This document shows positions 1 through 5,314 of a stretch of 5,636 nucleotides of DNA, in pieces. Under the pieces are notes generated by a model that ran no database searches, was not told the DNA's origin, and saw only the letters and a program-made list of their open reading frames with translations. This DNA is from JADCRZ01 sp039921525. Lineage in GTDB: Bacteria > Bacteroidota > Bacteroidia > Chitinophagales > Chitinophagaceae. The DNA lies in contig JBDSBP010000001.1 of assembly GCA_039921525.1 (NCBI GenBank), positions 1 to 5,636 of the forward strand, in the 5' to 3' direction. A program made the position numbers and the translations under genes. Position 1 is the stretch's first letter; every line of letters begins with the position of its first letter.

Positions 1-1186
1 GCGTGAGGTCGGGATCATCTGTGCCAAACAGTTTGCCATATTGCTCTACAGACTGATTCCAAAGCAACTCAAATTCCGTCTGTGTTAATGGAATTCCAGT
101 CCATTTTGGGTCTAAGTACAGAAAATAGCGCACCCAATCCACAGAAATACTGAATGGCCGCCCTGACATCGAACTGCCCTTTGTTCCTGTAAGCGACGTC
201 AGGTCAGCTCCGGGCAACAGTCCATACCAAAGGAATTTTCCGTCATGCGTTCGTGGACCTTCCCAAATCTTTCGGATCAATTCCGCATCTGCCTCCGTAA
301 AGACGCTGTCTCCTACCTTCTTTCCGATCAAACTCTTTGGGTCAATTTGGTGGTGCAGCGGGTCATCAATTATACTGTCCATTGTACCATCTTTTCCATC
401 CAGAACACCGATGACGGCATTGTTAATGGCTTTAAATTTTTCAGCCGAAGGATAATCGTTTGCTTCCTGCATGGCTACCTGGGGCCAGAGCAACGCTATT
501 AACATACGGTCCCAATTAATAGCCGGTTGGTAGGAAAGAACCCCGTCGTAATCATTTGGAAAACGCTGTGCTTCGCTCAGCCCCTGCCGCCCACCTGTGG
601 AGTTACCAACAAAATAGGTGTACCGGGCGGGCTTGCCATAAAAGGATTTCACCAATGTTTTCCCCACAATAGTCATGTCATGAATTCCCTGGTAAACGTT
701 GTCTCGGACAAGTTGCCAATTTAAACGATGGCTGAGGGTATCAAGCGCAAATGAACCACTACCACCCTGATGCCCCGTATTGGTAGCACCAGCAGCGAAA
801 CCTTGCGACACAGGTTCAGCCAATTCCTGTGGATCGCCACCTAAGAAACCACCGCCACCCCTGCCTTCAAATCGTCCGTTCCAGTTTTTTTCGGGCAATG
901 CAATCCAAACGGTTACACTATCGTCTGCGGGCGGATGGTTTACAATTGCAGTAACCTTACAAGATCCATCTTTAGGGTCAACTGCCGCAGATATTATAAT
1001 GGTATTGGGGATAGAAACCTTCGTCAAAGTTTCGCAGCCACAAACAGGAGTAATTGCTCCATAAACAGGTTTAATGGGGCTAGGAAGGGGTGTCAATTGA
1101 AGGAAGAATTGGCCAAAGCTGACCGTTGTAAACATTGCATGGAAGATTAGCAATATTACAGTGACAAGTATTTTCTTAATTTTCAT
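1..1186 (-). CDS. Tannase / feruloyl esterase family exported hydrolase, 3' part cut by the window edge
   Basis: 395 residues are visible from ATG at 1186; the C-terminus lies beyond base 1. Residues 1-25 form a signal peptide (KIKK, then a hydrophobic run, then SFG-Q), so the enzyme should be exported. Family signatures follow in order: an N-terminal Cys cluster (C49, C51, C76), GGGGFLGG near 110-117, the nucleophile elbow VGNSTGGRQGL with Ser196, EAQRFPNDYDGV at 205-216, and a lid segment VLDGKDGTMDSIIDDP at 261-276 that resembles the family's Ca-binding loop. The family (PF07519) hydrolyses ester bonds in gallotannins, feruloylated sugars or similar esters. Family members are usually about 500-560 residues, so the catalytic Asp and His should lie outside the window. 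Oddity: the Cys normally just before the nucleophile Ser (GCSTGG) is Asn here. GC content is visibly higher than in the other genes. The exact substrate cannot be inferred. Confidence 0.9.
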   Translation of the reverse strand, partial: MKIKKILVTVILLIFHAMFTTVSFGQFFLQLTPLPSPIKPVYGAITPVCGCETLTKVSIPNTIIISAAVDPKDGSCKVTAIVNHPPADDSVTVWIALPEKNWNGRFEGRGGGGFLGGDPQELAEPVSQGFAAGATNTGHQGGSGSFALDTLSHRLNWQLVRDNVYQGIHDMTIVGKTLVKSFYGKPARYTYFVGNSTGGRQGLSEAQRFPNDYDGVLSYQPAINWDRMLIALLWPQVAMQEANDYPSAEKFKAINNAVIGVLDGKDGTMDSIIDDPLHHQIDPKSLIGKKVGDSVFTEADAELIRKIWEGPRTHDGKFLWYGLLPGADLTSLTGTKGSSMSGRPFSISVDWVRYFLYLDPKWTGIPLTQTEFELLWNQSVEQYGKLFGTDDPDLT

Positions 1187-1219
1187 TCTTGCTAATTTTT
1201 GATAGGCATTAGTATATTG

Positions 1220-1250
1220 TAAATATAAATCCAAGAGGCTGTGGTTTCAA
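1220..1250 (-). promoter_or_regulatory. Possible Bacteroidota-type promoter for the tannase-like gene
   Basis: On the minus strand, TATATTTA (1227-1220) approximates the -7 box TAnnTTTG. TTG (1250-1248) lies 20 nt upstream, the expected spacing for the -33 box. The ATG follows 33 nt downstream of the -7 box. The match is imperfect (A for the final G) and the region is AT-rich, so this is tentative. Confidence 0.3.
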
Positions 1251-1290
1251 GATGAATAGTGTCTGAAGCGTAGACTTGATTCCAGCCTCT
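1234..1290. repeat. Inverted repeat with nested stems in the tannase leader
   Basis: An 8-bp arm AGAGGCTG (1234-1241) pairs with CAGCCTCT (1283-1290). Inside it, TCAA (1247-1250) pairs with TTGA (1276-1279) and GTCT (1261-1264) pairs with AGAC (1272-1275). It overlaps the upstream end of the candidate promoter, so an operator or leader structure is possible. No T-tract follows, which argues against an intrinsic terminator. The rest of 1187-1340 shows no gene. Confidence 0.4.
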
Positions 1291-1340
1291 GTTTGAATAT
1301 GATCTCTTCGGTCATGTTTGAGGTTTCGAAAATTTGGGTT

Positions 1341-1542
1341 GCACACAACGTGAAAGCATTTAAGAAGTTGGGGCATTTATGTTCGTCCCCCTGGCTAACA
1401 GATGCTGAATGATGATTTAATGTTCAAAATTATTCATAATGTTCGATGATGTTCCGTCAGCCGGAAATAGTGTCGAATGATGATCAATAGCTGAACCACT
1501 GCCTCCGTCCGCCCCAATTTTTTAAATGCAGCTGTTAGCGGC
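1341..1542 (-). repeat. Repeat A: attC-like inverted repeat at a cassette boundary
   Basis: This is a copy of the family of about 200 bp. The outer stem arms are 1356-1374 and 1511-1529 (19 nt, 17 Watson-Crick pairs plus two G-T pairs when the + strand folds). The right end is GTTAGCGGC (1534-1542), but the left end is GCACACAAC (1341-1349), which does not pair with it. That mismatch is expected if the two ends belong to different cassettes joined by recombination. Repeat A is most like repeat C: the stem sequence is identical, and GTTCCGTCAGCC in the middle is shared. It separates the tannase cassette from the small membrane-protein cassette. Confidence 0.8.
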
Positions 1543-1622
1543 TTTTGCTTTTGTGTGTCAAATCTAAGAACTGTCAGGCAAGCAATTAGATTATTATGGT
1601 TACTTATGTTTTGTGGAATCAT
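1434..1622 (-). CDS. Small hypothetical protein (62 aa) running into repeat A, uncertain
   Basis: ATG at 1622 is preceded by AGGAGG (1637-1632) with 9 nt spacing. This is the strongest Shine-Dalgarno in the window and the only reason to take the frame seriously. The first 27 or so codons lie upstream of repeat A; the remainder is encoded by the repeat itself. The start is in frame with, and just after, the TGA that ends the 75-residue gene at 1641, so it could be translated by re-initiation. The sequence has no recognisable domain, only a short hydrophobic stretch around QLLIII. Cassette genes in integrons sometimes end inside their attC, so the overlap does not exclude it. The alternative is a chance open frame. 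Confidence 0.3.
   Translation of the reverse strand: MIPQNISNHNNLIACLTVLRFDTQKQKPLTAAFKKLGRTEAVVQLLIIIRHYFRLTEHHRTL
1543..1613 (-). repeat. Cassette-tail segment homologous to 2281-2353
   Basis: This stretch on the cassette side of repeat A resembles the one beside repeat B (2281-2353). Both start with TTTGC(C/T)TTTTG-like sequence, share AAGAAC and CAG motifs in the middle, and end with the identical 14-mer TTACTTATGTTTTG (1600-1613 and 2340-2353). The 14-mer lies 58-60 nt from the repeat end in both. Repeats C and D do not show it. It suggests that the two cassettes share ancestry beyond the repeat itself. Confidence 0.55.
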
Positions 1623-1640
1623 TTCCTCACACCTCCTGTG

Positions 1641-1868
1641 TCAAAATCTGCGGATTCGCCATCCTCCATAAGTCATTTTCATTGGAATTTTTGCAAATAT
1701 TTCGATAAGAGGTCCTACTAAAATAAATGCTGCCACTTGTCCAAACCAGATTATACGTCCCGGTATTCTATATAAATCATTGTCAAAGACCATTGCAATT
1801 AGTGAGGAGATAACCAATCCGCCTTCAAGAACAGTATTTATCTTATCAATCAAGTTTTTGGGTGTCAT
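1641..1868 (-). CDS. Small two-helix membrane protein (75 aa), unknown function
   Basis: ATG at 1868 is preceded by AAAGGTG about 8 nt upstream, a reasonable ribosome binding site for this genome. The polar N-terminus (MTPKNLIDKIN) is followed by a hydrophobic segment at about 16-28 (GGLVISSLIAMVF), a short charged loop with YRIPGR, and a second hydrophobic segment at about 38-58. The tail is basic (WRIRRF). This predicts an inner-membrane protein with two helices and a short hairpin between them. It lies 39 nt downstream of the 50-residue gene at 1908-2060, probably in one transcript. I recognise no family. Small membrane proteins of unknown role are common cassette cargo. Confidence 0.65.
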   Translation of the reverse strand: MTPKNLIDKINTVLEGGLVISSLIAMVFDNDLYRIPGRIIWFGQVAAFILVGPLIEIFAKIPMKMTYGGWRIRRF

Positions 1869-1907
1869 TATGTTTTCACCTTTTCTGAATTGTTTGGATT
1901 TTACAAT

Positions 1908-2060
1908 TTAAACAATAACATCATAGGCAATCGCTACTAAGCAAATTATAGCTCCAATTATAGCTACAGTGGCCTCATGCAAAATAAATCCATAACCAAG
2001 AAGCAAGACGGAAATTATCAGGGTTGCGAACTTAATGTTTGTATGTATTAGAATTTTCAT
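1908..2060 (-). CDS. Very small membrane protein (50 aa), unknown function
   Basis: The frame runs from ATG at 2060 to TAA at 1908-1910: MKILIHTNIKFATLIISV..., ending AIAYDVIV. Two hydrophobic stretches (about 10-26 and 30-46) are separated by HEA, which predicts a helical hairpin in the membrane. There is no strong Shine-Dalgarno. The start lies only 23 nt inside the cassette after repeat B, leaving almost no room for a private promoter, so transcription may read through the repeat. It is followed by the 75-residue membrane protein. Length and composition alone cannot prove it is translated, but the residue pattern is typical of a genuine small membrane protein. Confidence 0.5.
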   Translation of the reverse strand: MKILIHTNIKFATLIISVLLLGYGFILHEATVAIIGAIICLVAIAYDVIV

Positions 2061-2083
2061 TATACTTTTGACTATGTAAGATA

Positions 2084-2280
2084 GCCGCTAAACGTATTTG
2101 AATTAACGAAGACAGGGAAGTTCTGAATCCTCCTTGACTTACTGCCGATTAAAATATAATTGTCAAATTTAACAGTTAAAAGCTTTATTGATATTGTCCT
2201 GCTGAAATTATCTTGACGATGATCCATAGCCAGTGCTCTATTCGTCTGCCACGATTTTGCTAATGCAAATTTTAACAGTT
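2084..2280 (-). repeat. Repeat B: degenerate attC-like inverted repeat
   Basis: This is the most diverged copy. The left end is GCCGCTAAAC (2084-2093, one extra A). The right end is TTAACAGTT (2272-2280) where the others have TTAGCGGC, and the substitutions in the core are all transitions. The outer stem around 2097-2113 and 2253-2269 is only partly paired. It groups with repeat D: both have GCTAATGCA in the right arm and ATCCATAGCC before it (2222-2231 in B). It separates the pair at 2990-3313 and 2457-2867 from the small-protein cassette at 1434-2060. Confidence 0.65.
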
Positions 2281-2353
2281 TTTGCCTTTGTAGCACACTA
2301 TCAAAGAACCATTTTCAGCGACCAATAAAATCTTTATAATTACTTATGTTTTG
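2281..2353 (-). repeat. Cassette-tail segment homologous to 1543-1613
   Basis: This is the partner of the segment beside repeat A and ends in the same 14-mer TTACTTATGTTTTG (2340-2353). Here the 14-mer encodes the final codons (KHK) and the TAA of the in-frame extension downstream of the 136-residue gene. In the A copy it is read in another frame. Confidence 0.55.
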
Positions 2354-2456
2354 CTAAAGAATCTCGAACTGATTTTAATTCAATACGGAGATTAGTTAGA
2401 GAGTCGTATAATGGCTGTATTCTGTTATCTTCTATTTTGTATATTGGCGGCGGTGG
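2340..2456 (-). other. In-frame 38-codon extension after the TAG of the 136-residue gene
   Basis: Directly after TAG (2459-2457), the same frame stays open for 38 codons to TAA at 2342-2340. It encodes PPPPIYKIEDNRIQPLYD, then SLTNLRIELKSVRDSLAKHK. The composition is protein-like: a proline linker, then an amphipathic, coiled-coil-prone helix (L/I spacing in LTNLRIELKSVRDSL). It follows the membrane helix of the upstream gene and would place a cytoplasmic or periplasmic coiled coil behind a linker. Possible readings are a recent nonsense mutation (or sequencing error) in a gene of about 175 codons, or stop-codon readthrough. A separate gene is unlikely because no ATG is present. Confidence 0.5.
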
Positions 2457-2867
2457 CTACTTTTCCAAATGGCTTTTTACTACATCTCCAAAAACAGTTA
2501 GAATAATCCCTAATATCAAACTTCCGATAGAAAGAGCAGGGCTATATCTTTCCCACCAAGGTCTATCCAATGGGATGATTGTGACATTATAACTTCCATC
2601 ATCTTTTTTGGTTTCATACATCGAATAGTTCCTCGTCCGTTCCATTCTCCTACCTATGTCACGGATAAAGTTGTCATTAGCGTCAACTACTATGATATCA
2701 TTTCTGATTACGTCTGTTAAATTGATACTACTATTGCCTCCTTCTTTTAAATTGAGATAAACTTCCGAATGTTTTATAATTACCTTTTTTAATAATTCCG
2801 CTTCCTCCGGTTGAAGCGGTTTTTTTGCTGCCAACATACTTATTTCATCAGTCATTTTTGGCGTCAT
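2457..2867 (-). CDS. Hypothetical tail-anchored membrane protein (136 aa, possibly truncated by TAG)
   Basis: The predicted start is ATG at 2867 (MTPKMTDEIS); ATG codons at residues 5 and 11 are alternatives, and no clear Shine-Dalgarno decides between them. Residues 1-100 are soluble: a helical segment PLQPEEAELLKKVIIKHSEVYLNL at about 17-40, then a mixed region with IIVVDANDNFIRDIGRRMERT and SYNVTIIPLDRPWW. A single hydrophobic helix follows at about 109-128 (SPALSIGSLILGIILTVFGDVV), and the frame closes at KSHLEK-TAG. No family is recognised. It shares a cassette with the three-helix protein at 2990-3313, 122 nt upstream, so the two may act together. The C-terminus probably once continued for 38 residues (see 2340-2456). 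Confidence 0.7.
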   Translation of the reverse strand: MTPKMTDEISMLAAKKPLQPEEAELLKKVIIKHSEVYLNLKEGGNSSINLTDVIRNDIIVVDANDNFIRDIGRRMERTRNYSMYETKKDDGSYNVTIIPLDRPWWERYSPALSIGSLILGIILTVFGDVVKSHLEK

Positions 2868-2918
2868 GTGTAAGGTAATTTTTATCGTTATTCGTCAAAT
2901 CTTTTTAATGATTTATCA

Positions 2919-2988
2919 GTTTGGTCCCGTTTTAAGATTACTTTTTAATTACCTGATGTTCAAAAGACTTAAATAGTTGGGACAAAAC
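2919..2988 (-). terminator. Inverted repeat just after the 107-residue gene; possible terminator or decayed site
   Basis: The arm at 2919-2936 (GTTTGGTCCC, then TTTTAAG) pairs with 2968-2988 (CTTAAA, then GGGACAAAAC). GTCCC/GGGAC and TTTAAG/CTTAAA are perfect; there is one mismatch and an internal loop. The apical loop is about 31 nt. The structure begins two bases after the stop codon of the gene at 2990, where a terminator would sit, but no run of T follows on the minus strand. Its size (about 70 bp) would also suit a short degraded recombination site, but the AAC and GTT end boxes are absent. Confidence 0.35.
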
Positions 2989-2989
2989 A

Positions 2990-3313
2990 TTAGTTCAATA
3001 TAAAAAAACTTACTATTAAAAATAGGAACGAAAACAGCAGCAGGATGATAATACTATCCGTTCTGTATTCCTCTTCAACAGGAGCTGGTGTTCTATCATT
3101 ATCGCCTCTTGTCCTTCCTTCTTTCTTAGCAATTCGATAAAACTTTTCAGCCTTATTTATCATTATGAGTGGAATTAATACTATGGGTAATACTACAATA
3201 AGTAAAGTTAGTAAAGCAAAAACTGGATCAAACAAGCTGACCTTATTGGAAAAAATTAGAGAATATGCTAGAGTAAGGATACTGCAATAATAAAATATTT
3301 TCAGCTTATTCAT
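2990..3313 (-). CDS. Small integral membrane protein (107 aa), unknown function
   Basis: ATG at 3313. The protein has three hydrophobic segments: about 6-22, about 28-52 (a long run containing LLTLLIVVLPIVLIPLIMI) and about 87-106. A charged loop of roughly 33 residues lies between the second and third segments (KAEKFYRIAKKEGRTRGDNDRTP, then APVEEEYRTD). No family is recognised. A six-codon open frame (MTQLNE, 3326-3306) overlaps the start codon and ends at TAA inside the first codons, so translational coupling is possible. It is the first gene of its cassette after repeat C, 39 nt from the repeat end. The next gene is at 2457-2867. Confidence 0.7.
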   Translation of the reverse strand: MNKLKIFYYCSILTLAYSLIFSNKVSLFDPVFALLTLLIVVLPIVLIPLIMINKAEKFYRIAKKEGRTRGDNDRTPAPVEEEYRTDSIIILLLFSFLFLIVSFFILN

Positions 3314-3351
3314 TTAGCTGTGTCATTTATGATTTTTAATTTTTATGAGTT

Positions 3352-3550
3352 GCCGCTAACGTAAAAGCATTTAAGAAGTTGGGGCATTTATAGTCGTCAG
3401 CTCCTTAACAAATGCTGATGATTTAGCTGATGACCAGATTTATTTCATATGTTAATATATGTTCCGTCAGCCTGAACTAATGTTCATGTTTGTCCTGCAG
3501 ATGATAGTTGTTTCTTCAGCCCCAATTTTTTAAATGCAGATGTTAGCGGC
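3352..3550 (-). repeat. Repeat C: well-conserved attC-like inverted repeat
   Basis: The ends GCCGCTAAC (3352-3360) and GTTAGCGGC (3542-3550) are perfect reverse complements. The outer stem arms 3367-3385 and 3519-3537 pair over 19 nt with two G-T pairs on the + strand. The arms are identical to those of repeat A, although the roughly 130-nt interior has diverged. The interior still shares GTTCCGTCAGCC and a TAACnnATGCTGA motif with A. It lies downstream of the hydrolase and upstream of the 107-residue gene. Confidence 0.85.
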
Positions 3551-3589
3551 TGTTTTTACAACACAAGCCAAGCGCTTTTGAAGAAAGTA

Positions 3590-3642
3590 AACAACGCACC
3601 GTTTATAAAACTTGTCAAGTCTGTTTTGTTATTCGCGTTGTT
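3590..3642. repeat. Inverted repeat between the hydrolase stop and repeat C
   Basis: AACAACGC (3590-3597) and GCGTTGTT (3635-3642) are perfect 8-nt complements. Between them lies a small palindrome, ACTTG-T-CAAGT. A second weak stem CCAAAG/CTTTGG (3649-3654 and 3673-3678) directly follows the hydrolase stop on the minus strand. Either could help end the hydrolase transcript, but neither has a T-tract. No ORF was seen in 3551-3678. Confidence 0.35.
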
Positions 3643-3678
3643 ATATCCCCAAAGTCTCTTTTACCGCTTTTGCTTTGG

Positions 3679-4596
3679 TTAGTCGTTTAATGATTGTCTT
3701 AAAATAGGAAAAAACTCTTTGGGCTTTTCCATATCAGGGAAGTGTCCACATTTTTCAATGACGATGAATTTAGTTTGCGGTAAAACATCTTTAATCTGAT
3801 AAGACATTTCTTCGGGCATTATGTCCTGTCGTGGTTTTATAACGATACACTCTCCTTTGTAATCTTTTAAAGTGGATTTTACATCATAATTCATGTTTAA
3901 ATCCTTCCACATTAGGTTGCTCATTTGGGGATTAATTGTTGTATGGATAAAAATCTCCTTCAATACTTTTTTGCCTATAGTACGGTCAAAAAAGTAAGGT
4001 GTGAGACTAAATACTCCCCGTTGAATCCTACTTTCTTCACTACCGGGTTGTTTGTTCCAATATTCTAATGAATCAATTTCATTTTGACATTTTCTTGCAT
4101 TCCCATTGTCACGGTATGCCGAAAACAAACTTCGGTCGGGTCCAAGTGAACTCACCAATACCATTTTTTTTACGTTCAAAGGATAAGAAGCTGCATACGC
4201 TTGGGCAAGAGCTCCTCCCCAAGAAATTCCACAAATCAGTAGGGGGGAACTTCCCAAATGTACTCTTAAATCTTCTATATCCTTAACCGCTCTTTTAAGA
4301 TTAATTGTAGTACTATCTAATTTAACGTTACTGGAAAGCCCCGTACCACGTTGTTCTAATAAAATACATTCAAAATGTTTTGAAAGGGAATCAGCCCATG
4401 ATTTGAGGACATTAACACTGGCTCCGGGTCCCGGGGGCAACATTAATACACGCTGTCCTTTGCCTGTACTTGTGTAATATAATTTTTCTCCGTCTGAAGT
4501 AACAAATGTTTTAATATTTTGGGCTTTTATCAAATTCAAAGTCGGAAAACCCATGGTAAAACTTAATAAAAACAGGATTATTTGCAACGTTTTCAT
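3679..4596 (-). CDS. Exported alpha/beta hydrolase, proline iminopeptidase-like (S33 type)
   Basis: The preferred start is ATG at 4596 (305 residues), because it opens a clean signal peptide, MKTLQIILFLLSFTMG... ending KA-Q near residue 25. An upstream in-frame GTG at 4638 would add 14 polar residues in front of it. The fold motifs appear in order: PPGPG at 54-58 (oxyanion loop; prolyl iminopeptidases have HGGPG, so the His is replaced), LEQRGTG at 80-86 (equivalent of DQRGxG), nucleophile elbow GISWGG with Ser125, Asp258 in KPRQD, and His285 in CGHFPDMEKP. The predicted triad is Ser125-Asp258-His285. The family cleaves N-terminal proline or small amide and ester substrates; the actual substrate is unknown. 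It is alone in its cassette between repeats D and C. The periplasm is the likely location. Confidence 0.9.
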   Translation of the reverse strand: MKTLQIILFLLSFTMGFPTLNLIKAQNIKTFVTSDGEKLYYTSTGKGQRVLMLPPGPGASVNVLKSWADSLSKHFECILLEQRGTGLSSNVKLDSTTINLKRAVKDIEDLRVHLGSSPLLICGISWGGALAQAYAASYPLNVKKMVLVSSLGPDRSLFSAYRDNGNARKCQNEIDSLEYWNKQPGSEESRIQRGVFSLTPYFFDRTIGKKVLKEIFIHTTINPQMSNLMWKDLNMNYDVKSTLKDYKGECIVIKPRQDIMPEEMSYQIKDVLPQTKFIVIEKCGHFPDMEKPKEFFPILRQSLND

Positions 4597-4795
4597 ATTA
4601 ATTTCTTTGTTTAATATATTATTTTTTAATGGTGTCACGTAATATTTTTAGCGTTTTCATCGAGTTTTATTTGCTTTCCGAGAACAAAAAAATTTAGGGG
4701 AAAATTTATTTCGGCGTATCGCCACTTTTTATTTCTTTTTCTGATTCAAAGAACGGTTTTTTGTATTGCTTCAGTTCTCTTTTTGTCTTATTATT
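4597..4795 (-). other. Leader of the hydrolase cassette; no gene called
   Basis: This stretch of about 200 nt is AT-rich. Its repeat-proximal half contains an open frame on the minus strand with no ATG, from the cassette edge to TAA at 4708-4706. It reads NKTKRELKQYKKP, then FFESEKEIKSGDTPK, and looks like the charged C-terminal tail of a protein. It could be the remnant of a gene cut at the cassette boundary, or chance in A-rich sequence. A tiny GGCG-TAT-CGCC hairpin lies at 4713-4723. No convincing promoter was identified. Confidence 0.35.
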
Positions 4796-4995
4796 GCCGC
4801 TAACGAGGTTGCATTAGCGAAGGCGGGGCATTTGATATTCATCTGCCCGTAACCAATGCCGATTTAAAATCTATAGTCGAAGGTAACAACAAAAAGTTCA
4901 ATTATTAATGTCCAGCTGGAACTCAAGTTCACACTTATCCATAGCCGATGATACTTTCGTTTGCCCCGCTTTTGCTAATGCAGATGTTATGGGCC
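4796..4995 (-). repeat. Repeat D: attC-like inverted repeat with hybrid ends
   Basis: The outer stem arms 4811-4830 and 4962-4981 pair over 20 nt with two G-T pairs on the + strand. The stem sequence differs from A and C (GCATTAGC against GCATTTAA), yet pairing is maintained on both sides. The left end is GCCGCTAAC (4796-4804). The right end is GTTATGGGCC (4986-4995), which does not pair with the left end. It does match, as a complement, GGCCCATA at 5503-5510 at the other end of the neighbouring cassette. Confidence 0.85.
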
Positions 4996-5190
4996 TGACT
5001 GTGTTTAAGGAAACTAATATTTCAGTGACGACTTCCGCATACGCACCTTACATACTTTGATGACGAGTTCATATGGTAAAAATGTCCTACTGATTTTTAT
5101 ACCCTATTTGCCTCTTAGTTCGCTATTTTTTTCATCCTCAGGTAATGTCCTGTCGCCCGGATTTAATTAAACGTTCAGAGCACGATCCAA

Positions 5191-5235
5191 ATCCTCGCTT
5201 AGATTAAATGTCCATTTATAACCTAAGCCGAGGAT
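5191..5235. repeat. Strong nested hairpin in the ORF-less cassette
   Basis: The arm ATCCTCGCTTAG (5191-5202) pairs with CTAAGCCGAGGAT (5223-5235) over 12 bp with one bulged base. A second stem TAAAT/ATTTA closes a four-base loop inside. No T-tract follows on either strand, so a simple terminator is not supported. Confidence 0.7.
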
Positions 5236-5250
5236 AGGATAAACATCGTT

Positions 5251-5268
5251 CGAGTCGCTCGAGTCGCT
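5251..5268. repeat. Tandem 9-bp direct repeat
   Basis: CGAGTCGCT occurs twice head to tail (5251-5259 and 5260-5268) and is followed by CGG. It may be a slippage duplication. No function is evident. Confidence 0.6.
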
Positions 5269-5276
5269 CGGCTATA

Positions 5277-5314
5277 TTCAGCTGCTCATGTTTAAATTTA
5301 TGCTGAGCAATGAA
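5277..5314. repeat. Second hairpin in the ORF-less cassette
   Basis: TTCA (5277-5280) and TGCTCA (5283-5288) pair with TGAGCA (5304-5309) and TGAA (5311-5314), giving about 10 bp with a small internal bulge and a 15-nt AT-rich loop. It lies about 40 bp from the hairpin at 5191-5235. Confidence 0.55.

Noticed and set aside
245..1150. Plus-strand open frames of 65-94 codons at 245-502, 527-724, 780-1064 and 935-1150
   Set aside because: All lie antisense to the tannase-like gene, which is open for 395 codons with clear family motifs. They are shadows with no initiation signals of their own.
2072..2296. Minus-strand 74-codon frame across repeat B
   Set aside because: It starts at GTG and is almost entirely repeat sequence. 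The matching frame is short in the other copies. Treated as part of the repeat rather than a gene.
4068..4286. Plus-strand 72-codon frame
   Set aside because: Antisense to the alpha/beta hydrolase, whose motifs and triad are intact across it.
1341..4995. Insertion sequence or transposon termini
   Set aside because: No transposase gene and no target-site duplications were seen. The palindromes separate different cargo in one orientation rather than flanking a single element.
1341..4995. CRISPR array
   Set aside because: The repeats are about 200 bp, imperfectly conserved and separated by about 540-1250 bp containing genes. That is unlike CRISPR repeats and spacers.
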